From Phycisphaeraceae bacterium (GTDB taxonomy: Bacteria; Planctomycetota; Phycisphaerae; Phycisphaerales; Phycisphaeraceae), in NCBI GenBank assembly GCA_029260655.1, contig JAJDCU010000001.1, positions 1-64,000 of the forward strand: 64,000 bases of DNA. The letters are read 5' to 3'. Every line of letters begins with the position of its first letter. Within the stretch, counting starts at the first letter, position 1. Positions 38,296-47,554 of this stretch are shown in pieces. The notes beneath the pieces are model-generated. The model worked only from the letters and a program-made list of their open reading frames with translations, ran no database searches and had not been told where the DNA came from. A program made the position numbers and the translations under genes.

Positions 38296-39390
38296 TTACA
38301 CGATCAGCATCGCGTCGCCGTAGGAGTAGAAGCGGTAGCGTTGGTCGATGGCCTGCTGGTACCAATCCATAAGCCGGTCGATCCCGACACCGGGCAGGGC
38401 GGCGACCAGGGCCAGCAGGGTCGATCGGGGCAGGTGGAAGTTGGTCAGCAGCCGGTCGGTGTAGCGGAAGGCCGATCCGGTCCCGATCGCGTCGGGTGCC
38501 TGGGGCGTGATGAACAGGTCGGTCAAGGCGCTGTGCCCGTGCTCGGCGGCGGTGGCGAGGTCGGCAGGCAGGCTCTCGATCGCGCGGACGGTGGTGGTGC
38601 CGACGGCGGTAATGGATCGGCCGGCATCACGGGCCCGCTGGATCGCGCGGATCGTCTCAGGGGGTACCGAGATCGGCTCGCTGTGGATCGGGTGGTCCCG
38701 AACATGTTCGGTGCGGATCGGTGCGAAGGTGCCCATGCCGACGTGGAGTACGACCTCGCCGCGCTCTACGCCGTTTGCGCTGAGCGCATCAAGCAACTCC
38801 GGCGTGAAATGCAGCCCGGCTGTCGGCGCGGCGACCGAGCCGTCCTGGTCGGCGTAAACGGTGTTGTAACGTGCCAAGTCCTCGGGGCTGACCTCGGGCA
38901 GGTTGTGGGCCTTGCGGGCCTTGCGGATGTACGGCGGCAGGGGGGCGTCGCCGATCCGGGCAAGTAAGGTAAGCGTGTCATCTCGGCCGGCATAGCGCGC
39001 GGACCATTCACCTGCGCCCAGGTGCTTAGCCAGCGTCAGGTGTGCATCGGCGCCCAGGTCGATCCGCTCGCCGGGCTTGAGCTTGCCGCGCGACTCGATC
39101 AGGGTCCGCCAGTGGTTGTCGTCGGCCGGGCCCAGGTACAGACCGCTGATCCGCCCGCCGGTCGCGGCGCGTGTGCCGTGGTAGTAAGCGGGCAAGACCC
39201 GGCTACGGTTGACCAGGATCAGGTCACCTCGCTGGAACACGCCCAACGCCGGCAGGTCGCGGACATGACGATGCTCGACCCGCCCGGTCTGACGATCGAT
39301 GACCATCAGCTTGGCGGCGTCGCGCGGCTCGGCGGCGGTTGTGGCGATCAATCCGCTGGGCAGGGTGTAATCCAGTTCCTTCGTCCGCAT
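38296..39390 (-). CDS. queA: S-adenosylmethionine:tRNA ribosyltransferase-isomerase
   Basis: 'LDYTLPSGLIATTAAEPRDAAKLMVIDRQTG', 'YADQDGSVAAPTAGLHFTPELLDAL', 'TNFHLPRSTLLALVAALPG'. Confidence 0.96.
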   Translation of the reverse strand: MRTKELDYTLPSGLIATTAAEPRDAAKLMVIDRQTGRVEHRHVRDLPALGVFQRGDLILVNRSRVLPAYYHGTRAATGGRISGLYLGPADDNHWRTLIESRGKLKPGERIDLGADAHLTLAKHLGAGEWSARYAGRDDTLTLLARIGDAPLPPYIRKARKAHNLPEVSPEDLARYNTVYADQDGSVAAPTAGLHFTPELLDALSANGVERGEVVLHVGMGTFAPIRTEHVRDHPIHSEPISVPPETIRAIQRARDAGRSITAVGTTTVRAIESLPADLATAAEHGHSALTDLFITPQAPDAIGTGSAFRYTDRLLTNFHLPRSTLLALVAALPGVGIDRLMDWYQQAIDQRYRFYSYGDAMLIV

Positions 39391-40001
39391 CGTGGGGCAT
39401 GGTACGTCCCCGTCACATCCGGGCAACAAGCCTGTCGGCTTTAGACATCATCCGTCATACCCCCATCGGGGCCGGCAGGACCATCGCATAGATAACCCCT
39501 TTCTTAATCAATAGATAGGCATGTCTTTGAGGGGCGAGCCCAGGGGGTCTGCGGTTCGCCGGTATCAGGGCATGCGGATCGAGCCCCACGAAAACCTGAT
39601 GGTCTGGTCGATCCGGCACGACCAATTCGGGCCCGGCCGTTTCCACGCGATCCTGCCGGATCACTCACGAACCGAGCATATCCACAGCCCTGCGCAAGCC
39701 ATTTCTATCAAGGTGGTCCAGGAAACGATGGCCCCCGGGCCGGCCGACTGCCCCCCCTGTGACCGCGGCGATTTCCCAGGGTTCAGTTCGGACCCGCCTG
39801 CCTCCAACGGCGTCACGAGCCAGGGCGGCGATACGCATGGCCCCGGCGTCTCCGCGCCAGCCGCCGACCTATCTTTCTCGCATGGCCAGGCCGTCCCCGG
39901 TACCGGGAGCCTGCTTGACATCATGGCCTGACCCCAAGAGCCACCGGGCCTTTACCCCACCACCGATTGATCCTGCGCCACGCATCGCTACCCTAGCGGT
40001 C

Positions 40002-40454
40002 ATGGTCTACGGCACCGTCTTCATCTTGATGCGTTTGTTGCATGTCGGATCGGCTGTGATGGCGCTTGGAGCTTTGGCGTTGATCGTCCTGTGCGCCGGA
40101 CCGGCGCGTGCGCTGATTGAACAAAGCGAAGCGGTTGCGGTGATCCGACGGATCGAAAAGCGCATCCGTCTGGTGCTGGCGTTATCGATGCTCGGGCTGA
40201 TCGTCAGCGGGGTCTACCAGTGGGTGATCTTCGGCCAGGCGTACCAGAAGATGGGGCCTGTCGCGCTGGGTTTGATCTCCGTGAAAATCGCGCTGGCGGC
40301 GGCGTTTTTTACGTTCTTGTGGGCGATGCACGTGGAACTGATGGTGCATCCCAAGGCCCGGGGCTGGCGTCTGACCAACCTGCTTTTGTGCATCGGCGTG
40401 GTGATGCTCGCCGGGGTGCTGCGGTATGTCCGGCTGCGTCATATGGGGCTTTGA
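40002..40454 (+). CDS. small four-TM membrane protein (CopD/DUF2269-like)
   Basis: 'LMRLLHVGSAVMALGALALIVLCAG...ALSMLGLIVSGVYQWV...LLCIGVVMLAGVLRYVR'. Confidence 0.7.
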   Translation: MVYGTVFILMRLLHVGSAVMALGALALIVLCAGPARALIEQSEAVAVIRRIEKRIRLVLALSMLGLIVSGVYQWVIFGQAYQKMGPVALGLISVKIALAAAFFTFLWAMHVELMVHPKARGWRLTNLLLCIGVVMLAGVLRYVRLRHMGL

Positions 40455-40512
40455 TGACCGGGGCTGGCCCGGGGGAGCCTGGGGCTGGCCGTGTGCGTTA
40501 GGTAACTTTCTG

Positions 40513-41157
40513 ATGGCCAAGCCACGAAGAAGTGGACCCCATGTAAACCGTCGAGCTGGCCCAGCCCAACCGATGCCGATCGGTCGGTTCTTGTCTTGGC
40601 GCAGGCGTCGTCGTCTGGTCACGATAGCGGCGGTGACGGTCGCCGTGGTGCTGCTGGTGCTGGCCGATAGACGGGGGCTTTTGCTTTATCCCGGCGACGA
40701 CCTTCAGCGATACGACGGCCGGGCGTTTATGGTGACCCATGTGATCGATGGAGACACGATCCGGGTCGATGCACCCGACGCGGCGCAGCGGTCGACACGT
40801 ATACGGCTATGGGGGATCGACACCCCGGAGATCGAGCACCGTGACCCCCCGCGTGCCGCCGAGCCCTACGCCGACCAGGCCCATGACATGACGCGCCGGC
40901 TTACCGAGGGCAAGACCGTTAAACTGTTTCTTGAGACTCACCGTCTGCGCGGGACGTACGGCCGGGTCCTGGCGTACGTAGAACTACCGGACGGGACGCT
41001 CCTGAATGAGCGGCTGCTCTTAGCCGGCCTGGCGCGGGCGGACCCTCGGTGGAGCCATCGGCACATGCAGCGGTTCAAGCTTATGGAGCAGAGCGCCCGC
41101 GAGGCGGGTGTGGGTCTGTGGAGCCAGGCGTCCGAAGATACCCCGCCCACGCCATGA
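40513..41157 (+). CDS. thermonuclease (SNase-like) family protein, membrane anchored
   Basis: 'VTHVIDGDTIRVDAPDAAQRSTRIRLWGIDTPE', 'AHDMTRRLTEGKTVKLFLE...RGTYGRVLAYVELPDGTLLNERLLLAGLARADP'. Confidence 0.93.
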   Translation: MAKPRRSGPHVNRRAGPAQPMPIGRFLSWRRRRRLVTIAAVTVAVVLLVLADRRGLLLYPGDDLQRYDGRAFMVTHVIDGDTIRVDAPDAAQRSTRIRLWGIDTPEIEHRDPPRAAEPYADQAHDMTRRLTEGKTVKLFLETHRLRGTYGRVLAYVELPDGTLLNERLLLAGLARADPRWSHRHMQRFKLMEQSAREAGVGLWSQASEDTPPTP

Positions 41158-41345
41158 GGGCCTATGACGCACGTCAGCGGCAGGGACCGACGCGATGCCG
41201 GGTTGCCGATAAAAGAAGGGTACAGGTGGAACAGTGGTGCGGGGTCGGTATGATGTGCTTTGACTCCTCTCAGAAAGGGGAAAGTTCTTTGTTCAGACCC
41301 GGATCAAACCGATTGTGTAATAACGACCGGTACGACCGTGACCGG

Positions 41346-41516
41346 ATGATCGACGAGACCAACACTTTTCTCAGTTGGGCGTTGTCGAGCGGGCGGGTGC
41401 AGCCGCGGATCCCCAGGCGTCGGGTGGATCAGGGCGGTTTCAGTGAATTACTTCGCCGACCGCTTGCGCGGGTATGGGTAGCGCACTGGTGGCGGCGTGT
41501 GTTAGAGCGGGATTAG
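41346..41516 (+). CDS. possible small protein (56 aa)
   Basis: MIDETNTFLSWALSSGRVQPRIPRRRVDQGGFSELLRRPLARVWVAHWWRRVLERD; ATG start, fills an otherwise unexplained gap. Confidence 0.35.
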   Translation: MIDETNTFLSWALSSGRVQPRIPRRRVDQGGFSELLRRPLARVWVAHWWRRVLERD

Positions 41517-41572
41517 GGCCGCAGGACGATCAGGGACTTCAATTGGCCGGGGACGCGCCCGGTGGAGAGCAT

Positions 41573-42190
41573 ATGGCCATTCGAGCTTCGATCAGCAAGG
41601 GTTACATCTGGCGGCCGGGCGTCATCGGCCTCGCGGCGCTGGGCGCCAGCGGCTGGTTCCTTTACGACGGGACGGTCAAGTACCCCAGGCAGGAGATGAT
41701 GTGGCAGGCGTACAGCGACATCACCCAGGCACATATCAATGATCCGATCGAGGCGTCGCGTGTCTGGGAGCAGAAGGCCATCGACCAGGGCTGGCCGACG
41801 AAGAAGCCGATCGAGCGGGCGTCGAAGGACAAGTTCACCCAGAAGTTGTACTCGGGGATCACCGCGCCGATCGGGCTGTTGTTCTGTATCTCATTTTTCC
41901 GCACGCGGGGCCGGTGGATCGAGGCCGACGAACAGGGCCTGAGCACCCGGTCGGGCAGGCGCGCGGTCTACGGCGACATCAAATCGCTCGACAAGACCAG
42001 GTGGCAGAGCAAGGGCATCGCCGTGGTCCATTACCAGACCGACGGCCAGGCCGGGCGGATCACCCTCGACGACTGGAAGTACGATCGTGAGCCGACCAAG
42101 CGGATCATGGAAATCATCGAGCAGAACATGCCCGGCGGCGATGAAGACGACGCGGCGGACACGGTATCGCCCCAGTCGTCCGATGCCTGA
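41573..42190 (+). CDS. hypothetical membrane protein
   Basis: 'GVIGLAALGASGWFLYDGTVKYPRQEMMWQAY...ITAPIGLLFCISFFRTRGRWIEADEQGLSTRSG'. Start at MAIRASISK. Confidence 0.75.
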   Translation: MAIRASISKGYIWRPGVIGLAALGASGWFLYDGTVKYPRQEMMWQAYSDITQAHINDPIEASRVWEQKAIDQGWPTKKPIERASKDKFTQKLYSGITAPIGLLFCISFFRTRGRWIEADEQGLSTRSGRRAVYGDIKSLDKTRWQSKGIAVVHYQTDGQAGRITLDDWKYDREPTKRIMEIIEQNMPGGDEDDAADTVSPQSSDA

Positions 42191-42346
42191 CTACCCGGCA
42201 CGTCTTTTTGCTTTCGTAATCCCCCCGCAGCCTCTGGCTTCGCCAGGGGATTGAATCACATATAGCTCAAGAGACCCGCACTCGATGCGATCCCCCGGTT
42301 TCACAGGGGGTTCAGGGGCTTTTGGTTGGTTTGAGTCAGCGGTCTT

Positions 42347-43231
42347 CTACCGCGTCCCGTAAGGGCTTTTCGACGGCGTGATCCCGCTGACGTTGGGTGA
42401 GCCGGCGCCCGCGCCGGTTGGGATGGCGATTCTGGCTCGGTCCGTGACCGTGGGGATGCCGATCTGCTTGTGGACGTACCGCGGGGCGTTGACGATCAGC
42501 CGGCCGTCGTAAAACCAGATCGTCGCCGTACCGCCGTTAACCTGCCAGACGTCCGGCTCGACCGTGTTGATGATCAGGTCGGCAAACTCCTGGCCTCGCT
42601 CGCTGCGGGTGAGTTGTTCCTGATCGTCTTCTTCATCGCTGTCGGAAAAGAGACTCGAAGAACTGCCGCCGCCGCCACCGCTGTTGGTGTTGCTCAGGGC
42701 CTCGGTGAGGTCGAAGCTGGGGGCGTCGTTGAAGTGGGGGATCTGCACGACCATGTCGGACACGTCGTACACACGGATCACCGGGAAGCGGTTGGCCTGG
42801 TGCTTGGTCATGACATGGATGTACCAGGGAGTGACCTCGTAAATCAGTTCGACTTCGGTCGAGGCCTGACGGATCACCGCGTTAAGCAGCAGGCTGGCGG
42901 GTACCGTCTGCAGGTCCAACGTGATCGGCTGCTCGGGGTCGATGCCCTCCAGCTCCATCGCGTTCCAGTCGATCACCATCGGCACGCCGGTCGTCGTGGA
43001 CCACCAGTTGAAGACCGTGCGTGCTTGCGTGTGGTCGAAGAACACTTCGGGGATGATCGTCGCCATCCTCACCGGGATATGCAGGGCGTCTTCCGCCTGC
43101 TGCTGGTCTTGCTCAGCCCGTTGCCGGTCCTGCTCGCGGATCGCATCGATCCGGTCTTGCAAGCGCTGGGCCTGCGCGCCGGACGCAAGCGATAGGACGC
43201 CGATGCACGCGAAAACCAGCATACGCTTCAT
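42347..43231 (-). CDS. secreted protein with secretin N-domain/STN-like region
   Basis: Signal peptide 'MKRMLVFACIGVLSLASGAQAQ'; 'VNWWSTTTGVPMVIDWNAMELEGIDPEQPITLDLQTVPASLLLNAVIRQAS', 'LIINTVEPDVWQVNGGTATIWFYDGRLIVNAP'. The 809-aa ORF in the track merges this with a spurious upstream frame. Confidence 0.78.
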   Translation of the reverse strand: MKRMLVFACIGVLSLASGAQAQRLQDRIDAIREQDRQRAEQDQQQAEDALHIPVRMATIIPEVFFDHTQARTVFNWWSTTTGVPMVIDWNAMELEGIDPEQPITLDLQTVPASLLLNAVIRQASTEVELIYEVTPWYIHVMTKHQANRFPVIRVYDVSDMVVQIPHFNDAPSFDLTEALSNTNSGGGGGSSSSLFSDSDEEDDQEQLTRSERGQEFADLIINTVEPDVWQVNGGTATIWFYDGRLIVNAPRYVHKQIGIPTVTDRARIAIPTGAGAGSPNVSGITPSKSPYGTR

Positions 43232-43350
43232 CGCAGGCTCCTTGTGTTGTGAATGCGTCCAGCCTCGGGGCTCCCGACGGGTTGGCCGGGTGAGGCTCAT
43301 ACTATGATACGCCCGCCAGGTCCTCGTGGGAAGCAAAATCCCGGCCGGGC

Positions 43351-44700
43351 TCAGGCCGTGGGTGTTTCGGTTTTCCCGGCATCGACGCCGGCCGCCAGTG
43401 CCCGCAAACGCGGCAGGAGCATGTCGCGCGCCAGGATCTTCAGACACGCCGCCGCCGGGATGGCGATCAGCATCCCCAGCAGCCCCGCCAGCGCCCCGCC
43501 GACCATCACCGCAAGCAGCACCGATACAGGGTCCAGGTCCGTCGCCTTGCCCTGCACGATCGGCTCGACCACCCAGCCGTCCAGGAGTTGAGCGGCCATG
43601 TAGACCACGGTTGGCCAGATGAGTACCCAGACGGTGAAGCCGCCGCCTGCCACATGGTCGACGACCGCCAGGATCAGCGCCGCCAGGAACCCGAACACCG
43701 CCGCGAACGGGACCAGGTTCAACACACCTGAAAGCACACCAAGCAGCAGCCAGTACCGCACGTCCGCCATCCACCAGCCGATGCTCAACACCACAGCCAT
43801 GACCGCCGCCTGAATCAACCTGCCGCGGATAAACGCCGACACCGACCGGTCCATCCGCACGAGCACGGCCAACACCTCCTGGCGGTGGCTCGATGGGATA
43901 AACGGCACGAACCAGCCGATCAACGAATCCAGCTTCCAACTGAAGAAGAAGAAGCAGAACCCGATGATGACCGCGGACAGCGCGATGTAGCTGGTGATGT
44001 TGATCGCCGAACCGACCACCCCCACGCCGACGTCCAGCGAGGTCAGCACGAACCCGGCTACCTGTGCCCAGTCCAGCTTGCTTAGCCAGTTGGCGGCCGA
44101 CGCGAGCAACTCCTTGGCGCGCTCCGGGTCCAGGGCCTGCTCGAGGATCAGACGCACGTCCGGCAGGGAGCTTGTCGCTTGGGGTGAGTCGTCCGCGTCG
44201 GCGGCTTGGGTATCCCCGGCCGTCTGTTCCACGGGCCCGTTTTCGGTGATGGGCTTTGTCGCCTCTTCGGTGACGGGCTGGGGTTGTGGGTCCTCCCCGG
44301 CCTGGTCCGGGCCAGCATCGCCGTCCGCGTTTGTCTCGATCAGTTGGCTGATCTGTTTGGGGTACTGCTTGGCCTTGTGCAGAAGGTCCACGCCCTGGGA
44401 GATCAGCGGCGGCAGCACGATCAACAGGACCATGCCCACGATGAACACGGCGGCGAGCATCACCGCGGACGTCCCGGCCCACCTCGGCAGCTTGAGTCTG
44501 CGGTGTCCCCAGGTCACAACCGGGTTGATGACGTACGCCAGGCCCAGCGCGACCACCACCGGCAGCAGCACCGGCCGCAGCGCATAGACCAGCCCCAGCA
44601 GCCAGGGCAGCACCAGGGACGCCACGACCAGCAGCAGCAGCGCCCCGAGCAGGTATTGGAACCAGCGTCGGTGCCAGATCGGTGGGGGGGCTTGGGTCAT
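43351..44700 (-). CDS. AI-2E family (PerM-like) transporter with acidic insert
   Basis: 'LALGLAYVINPVVTWGHRRLKLPRWAGTSAVMLAAVFIVGMVLLIVLPPLISQG', 'LNLVPFAAVFGFLAALILA'. Start at MTQAPPP. Confidence 0.88.
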   Translation of the reverse strand: MTQAPPPIWHRRWFQYLLGALLLLVVASLVLPWLLGLVYALRPVLLPVVVALGLAYVINPVVTWGHRRLKLPRWAGTSAVMLAAVFIVGMVLLIVLPPLISQGVDLLHKAKQYPKQISQLIETNADGDAGPDQAGEDPQPQPVTEEATKPITENGPVEQTAGDTQAADADDSPQATSSLPDVRLILEQALDPERAKELLASAANWLSKLDWAQVAGFVLTSLDVGVGVVGSAINITSYIALSAVIIGFCFFFFSWKLDSLIGWFVPFIPSSHRQEVLAVLVRMDRSVSAFIRGRLIQAAVMAVVLSIGWWMADVRYWLLLGVLSGVLNLVPFAAVFGFLAALILAVVDHVAGGGFTVWVLIWPTVVYMAAQLLDGWVVEPIVQGKATDLDPVSVLLAVMVGGALAGLLGMLIAIPAAACLKILARDMLLPRLRALAAGVDAGKTETPTA

Positions 44701-44798
44701 CCTTGACCTTTCCTGGTAGGCGTAGCGAGACACACCCGGCTAAGGCGGGGCCCTTGCCTTGGGGTATGTCGGCCAACCAGGCGCTTGGGGTTTGGTTT

Positions 44799-45206
44799 TT
44801 AGGGGTTTTCGCTGAGCATCAGCGCGTCGTCGAACGCCTTGTCGAAGCTGAATACATCGACAAAATCCTCGATCGTGTCTTCCTGGGTCTTGTGCATCAG
44901 CTCGGCGTCAACCATGGCGAAGACGATCCAGCCGAAGTCCTCGCTTTGGTGGATGCGCCAACGTGCCAGCACGCCGCGCGCCAGCAGGCCGTACTCACGA
45001 CGGGCAAAGTCGCGCAGCCCGATGCACAGCTGCTGCCCGGAGACGTGCCGGCTGCTGTGTTCCTCGGTGTCGATCAGCGCGGCGCGCGCCGTCGATTCGC
45101 CGTGCGTCCGGCGGACCGTGAAGTCCAGCCCGCGCTGCACGAACAGGAAAGCGCCCACCGGGTATCCGCTTTTCTCTGCGACGTGTTGGAGGCTTTTGTA
45201 TGGCAC
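44799..45206 (-). CDS. Minf_1886-like conserved protein
   Basis: 'GAFLFVQRGLDFTVRRTHG', 'RHVSGQQLCIGLRDFARREYGLLARGVLARWRIHQSEDFGWIVFAMVDAELMHKTQEDTIEDF'. Confidence 0.78.
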   Translation of the reverse strand: MPYKSLQHVAEKSGYPVGAFLFVQRGLDFTVRRTHGESTARAALIDTEEHSSRHVSGQQLCIGLRDFARREYGLLARGVLARWRIHQSEDFGWIVFAMVDAELMHKTQEDTIEDFVDVFSFDKAFDDALMLSENP

Positions 45207-45323
45207 CGTCTCACCCTGGGGGTAATCTACTTGTCCGCATCAATACAACTCCCCGGCCCGTAAGCATATTCCCCCAACGCCCGCCGGGCCAGTGCCCGCG
45301 GCGTTTGGGCCGGCCGATCCCGC

Positions 45324-46016
45324 TTAGAACCCGCCCATCCGCATGTTTTCTAGCGATGGCGGGAACGGGTACCGGGCGTACACCCCGGTCGGGGCCGACT
45401 CCCACATCCACGGAGCGGGGTACACATCCCCGTGGAAGCCCGACTCGTGCATCGTCCGCAGCACGGTCTCAAAGCTCGGTTCCTGCCCGTGCTCGTCGAC
45501 CAGGGCGTTGGCGTGGGCGCCCAGGAAAGAGACCGCAGCGACCGGCATCCGGTGGGGCTTTCGCCGGATCATTTCCGAAACGACCGCGAACCCGTGCACC
45601 AGGTCGTTCAGCGTCAGGTGGTCGCGGTTGGTCGGCCTAAGCAGGCCCAGCACCTCGATCGTATCCATGTCGAACTTGATCACCGTTACCGATTCGCGGT
45701 GGGCGAACATCTTTGTGTGCGTCGTGATCGACTGCATGTCCCACTGGCTGGTCGGGACGATCTCTGCCAGCTTGCTGATGATCCCGTGGCTGTTGTCTTC
45801 AGCATTAACCGCGCAGACGATCGAGCGGTACCGCCCGGCGACCACGTCGTCCAGCAGGTGCTGGCCCCACATGATCCGGATCCGAGGGGTCTTGTCCTCT
45901 GTCTTACTCGGTCGGCCGTCCGGCAGAACGACCAGACGCTCCTGGACCGCCTCGTCGACCATTAATTGGTCGCCGTCGCCGTCGTAGATCCGTGAGGTTG
46001 TCGTTTTGGTTGTCAT
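45324..46016 (-). CDS. conserved hypothetical protein
   Basis: Intact 230-aa ORF with good start context; no recognised family. Confidence 0.75.
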   Translation of the reverse strand: MTTKTTTSRIYDGDGDQLMVDEAVQERLVVLPDGRPSKTEDKTPRIRIMWGQHLLDDVVAGRYRSIVCAVNAEDNSHGIISKLAEIVPTSQWDMQSITTHTKMFAHRESVTVIKFDMDTIEVLGLLRPTNRDHLTLNDLVHGFAVVSEMIRRKPHRMPVAAVSFLGAHANALVDEHGQEPSFETVLRTMHESGFHGDVYPAPWMWESAPTGVYARYPFPPSLENMRMGGF

Positions 46017-46074
46017 CGAGATACCTTCCTTAGCGGGGTCGCACCAATGGGATTATAGCGTAACCTCGCCGGTA

Positions 46075-46104
46075 TGTGGCCTGTTGTGGCCTGTTGTGAC
46101 CTGG
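46075..46104. promoter_or_regulatory. three phased 10-bp direct repeats in divergent intergenic region
   Basis: TGTGGCCTGT-TGTGGCCTGT-TGTGACCTGG between the 45324..46016 (-) gene and yhhQ (+). Confidence 0.5.
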
Positions 46105-46163
46105 GCGGGGGCCTATTAGGATGCGGGCCGTGAACCTGATCGACCCCTTCTGGGCGCACCTTC

Positions 46164-47027
46164 ATGAAGCTGATCCAGGACCTGCCCCCGATTAACCCGG
46201 CCGTGCTGCACCGGCGGCGCGAGCGCGTCTTCCTGGTCATGGCAGGGCTCTTCCTGGGCACGCTGGCGATGCTGAATATCCTGGGGATCAGCCGGTTCAT
46301 CGTCCTGGCAAGCTGGGGGGATGTGGACGGGCAGACCCTGTTTCAGTGGGGCGTGCCCAATTTTCACAACAATGCCTGGGTCTTCGCCGTCGCCGTGGGC
46401 GTGCTGCCGTATCCCCTGACCTTCCTGTGCACCGACCTGATCAGCGAGTTCTACGGCCGAAAGCGCGCCAACTTCGTGGTCTGGGTTGGCCTTCTTCTGA
46501 ACCTTTGGGTGATGCTTATCTTGTGGATCGGGGGGTCGTTGCCCGGGTTCGAGACCATCGACCCGGCGACCGGGCTGCCTGCGGTCGATGAGGCGGGCAA
46601 CCTCCCCGTTTTTTTCCAGGTCCGCACACTCGCCTTCGGCGCGGTCGCTGCGTCGATGATCGCCTACCTCGTCGCACAGTTCGTCGATGTCTACGTCTTC
46701 CACTTCTGGAAGCGCTTGACCGGGGGCAAGCACCTGTGGCTGCGCAACAACGGCAGCACGATGGTCAGTCAGATGGTCGATACCGTCGCCGTGATCCTGG
46801 TCACCCATTTTTACGCCCACGCGCTGCCGCTGCCGCCGGAGGGCAGATCGTTGGCGCTGCACCTGTCACTGTTCATCGCGACCGGGTACGCGTTCAAGTT
46901 CATCGTGGCGCTGTTGGATACGCCGATCATTTACCTGGCCGTACATCTATTGAGGGGCTACCTGCGGATCGACCCGACCATAGAGCACGCCGCGGATGCG
47001 GAAGAGGTTGCCCTGTTCTCTAAGTAG
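46164..47027 (+). CDS. yhhQ: queuosine precursor transporter YhhQ
   Basis: 'LAMLNILGISRFIVLA', 'VAVGVLPYPLTFLCTDLISEFYGRKRANFVVWVG', 'IAYLVAQFVDVYVFHFWKRLTGGKHLWLRNNGSTMVSQMVDT'. Confidence 0.93.
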   Translation: MKLIQDLPPINPAVLHRRRERVFLVMAGLFLGTLAMLNILGISRFIVLASWGDVDGQTLFQWGVPNFHNNAWVFAVAVGVLPYPLTFLCTDLISEFYGRKRANFVVWVGLLLNLWVMLILWIGGSLPGFETIDPATGLPAVDEAGNLPVFFQVRTLAFGAVAASMIAYLVAQFVDVYVFHFWKRLTGGKHLWLRNNGSTMVSQMVDTVAVILVTHFYAHALPLPPEGRSLALHLSLFIATGYAFKFIVALLDTPIIYLAVHLLRGYLRIDPTIEHAADAEEVALFSK

Positions 47028-47065
47028 AATCTGGCCGACGGTGTCATCGACGAAAGAGAAGAGTC

Positions 47066-47554
47066 ATGAGTGGCGTACGCATCAGAAAAGCAGTGCCGGA
47101 AGATGCGGGCCAACTCGCGGATTTGGCACACGAGCTTAACCTCTTCCACGACGACGATACGAGGCCATCTTCAGTATTACTCCGGGATCATTGGGAATAT
47201 TTCGAGGCTTTAGTCGCGGAAACGGCGGACCGGAGATTAGTTGGTTACGCCGCAGGTTACGGCACGTTTCAGTTTCACACAGCCACGCCTGGTTTTGAAA
47301 TTCAGAATATTGCCGTTGGAGGTGATTTCCGCAGGACGGGTATCGGCCGGAAACTTATGGAGGGGTTGATTCTCGAGAAATACGCGGTTGGCATACGGAA
47401 ATTCACACTCGGCGTTGAATGTGTAAACGAATCGGCCCGCGCTTTCTATAGAGCACTGGGTTTTGTCGAGCGAGATTTTGGATCCGCGAAACGTTGCTAC
47501 CTGCGAGATAGGGAACTCGACCAGTTCCTTGAGAGGCTTAAAACCGAGCAGTGA
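47066..47554 (+). CDS. GNAT family N-acetyltransferase
   Basis: 'VRIRKAVPEDAGQLADL', 'IQNIAVGGDFRRTGIGRKLMEGLI', 'ARAFYRALGFVERDF'. Confidence 0.92.
   Translation: MSGVRIRKAVPEDAGQLADLAHELNLFHDDDTRPSSVLLRDHWEYFEALVAETADRRLVGYAAGYGTFQFHTATPGFEIQNIAVGGDFRRTGIGRKLMEGLILEKYAVGIRKFTLGVECVNESARAFYRALGFVERDFGSAKRCYLRDRELDQFLERLKTEQ

Noticed and set aside
39521-39931. 136-aa plus-strand ORF and overlapping minus-strand ORFs between queA and the CopD-like gene
   Set aside because: No recognisable domain, Pro/Gly/Ser-rich low-information translation in several frames; could be a gene remnant but not supportable.
42347-44776. 809-aa minus-strand ORF as a single protein
   Set aside because: Its N-terminal two thirds is a wrong-frame overlap of the AI-2E transporter. 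Only the part from MKRMLVFACIG (43231) has a signal peptide and coherent sequence.
46017-46163. preQ1 riboswitch upstream of yhhQ
   Set aside because: No preQ1-type hairpin plus A-rich tail could be recognised; only the phased direct repeats stand out.
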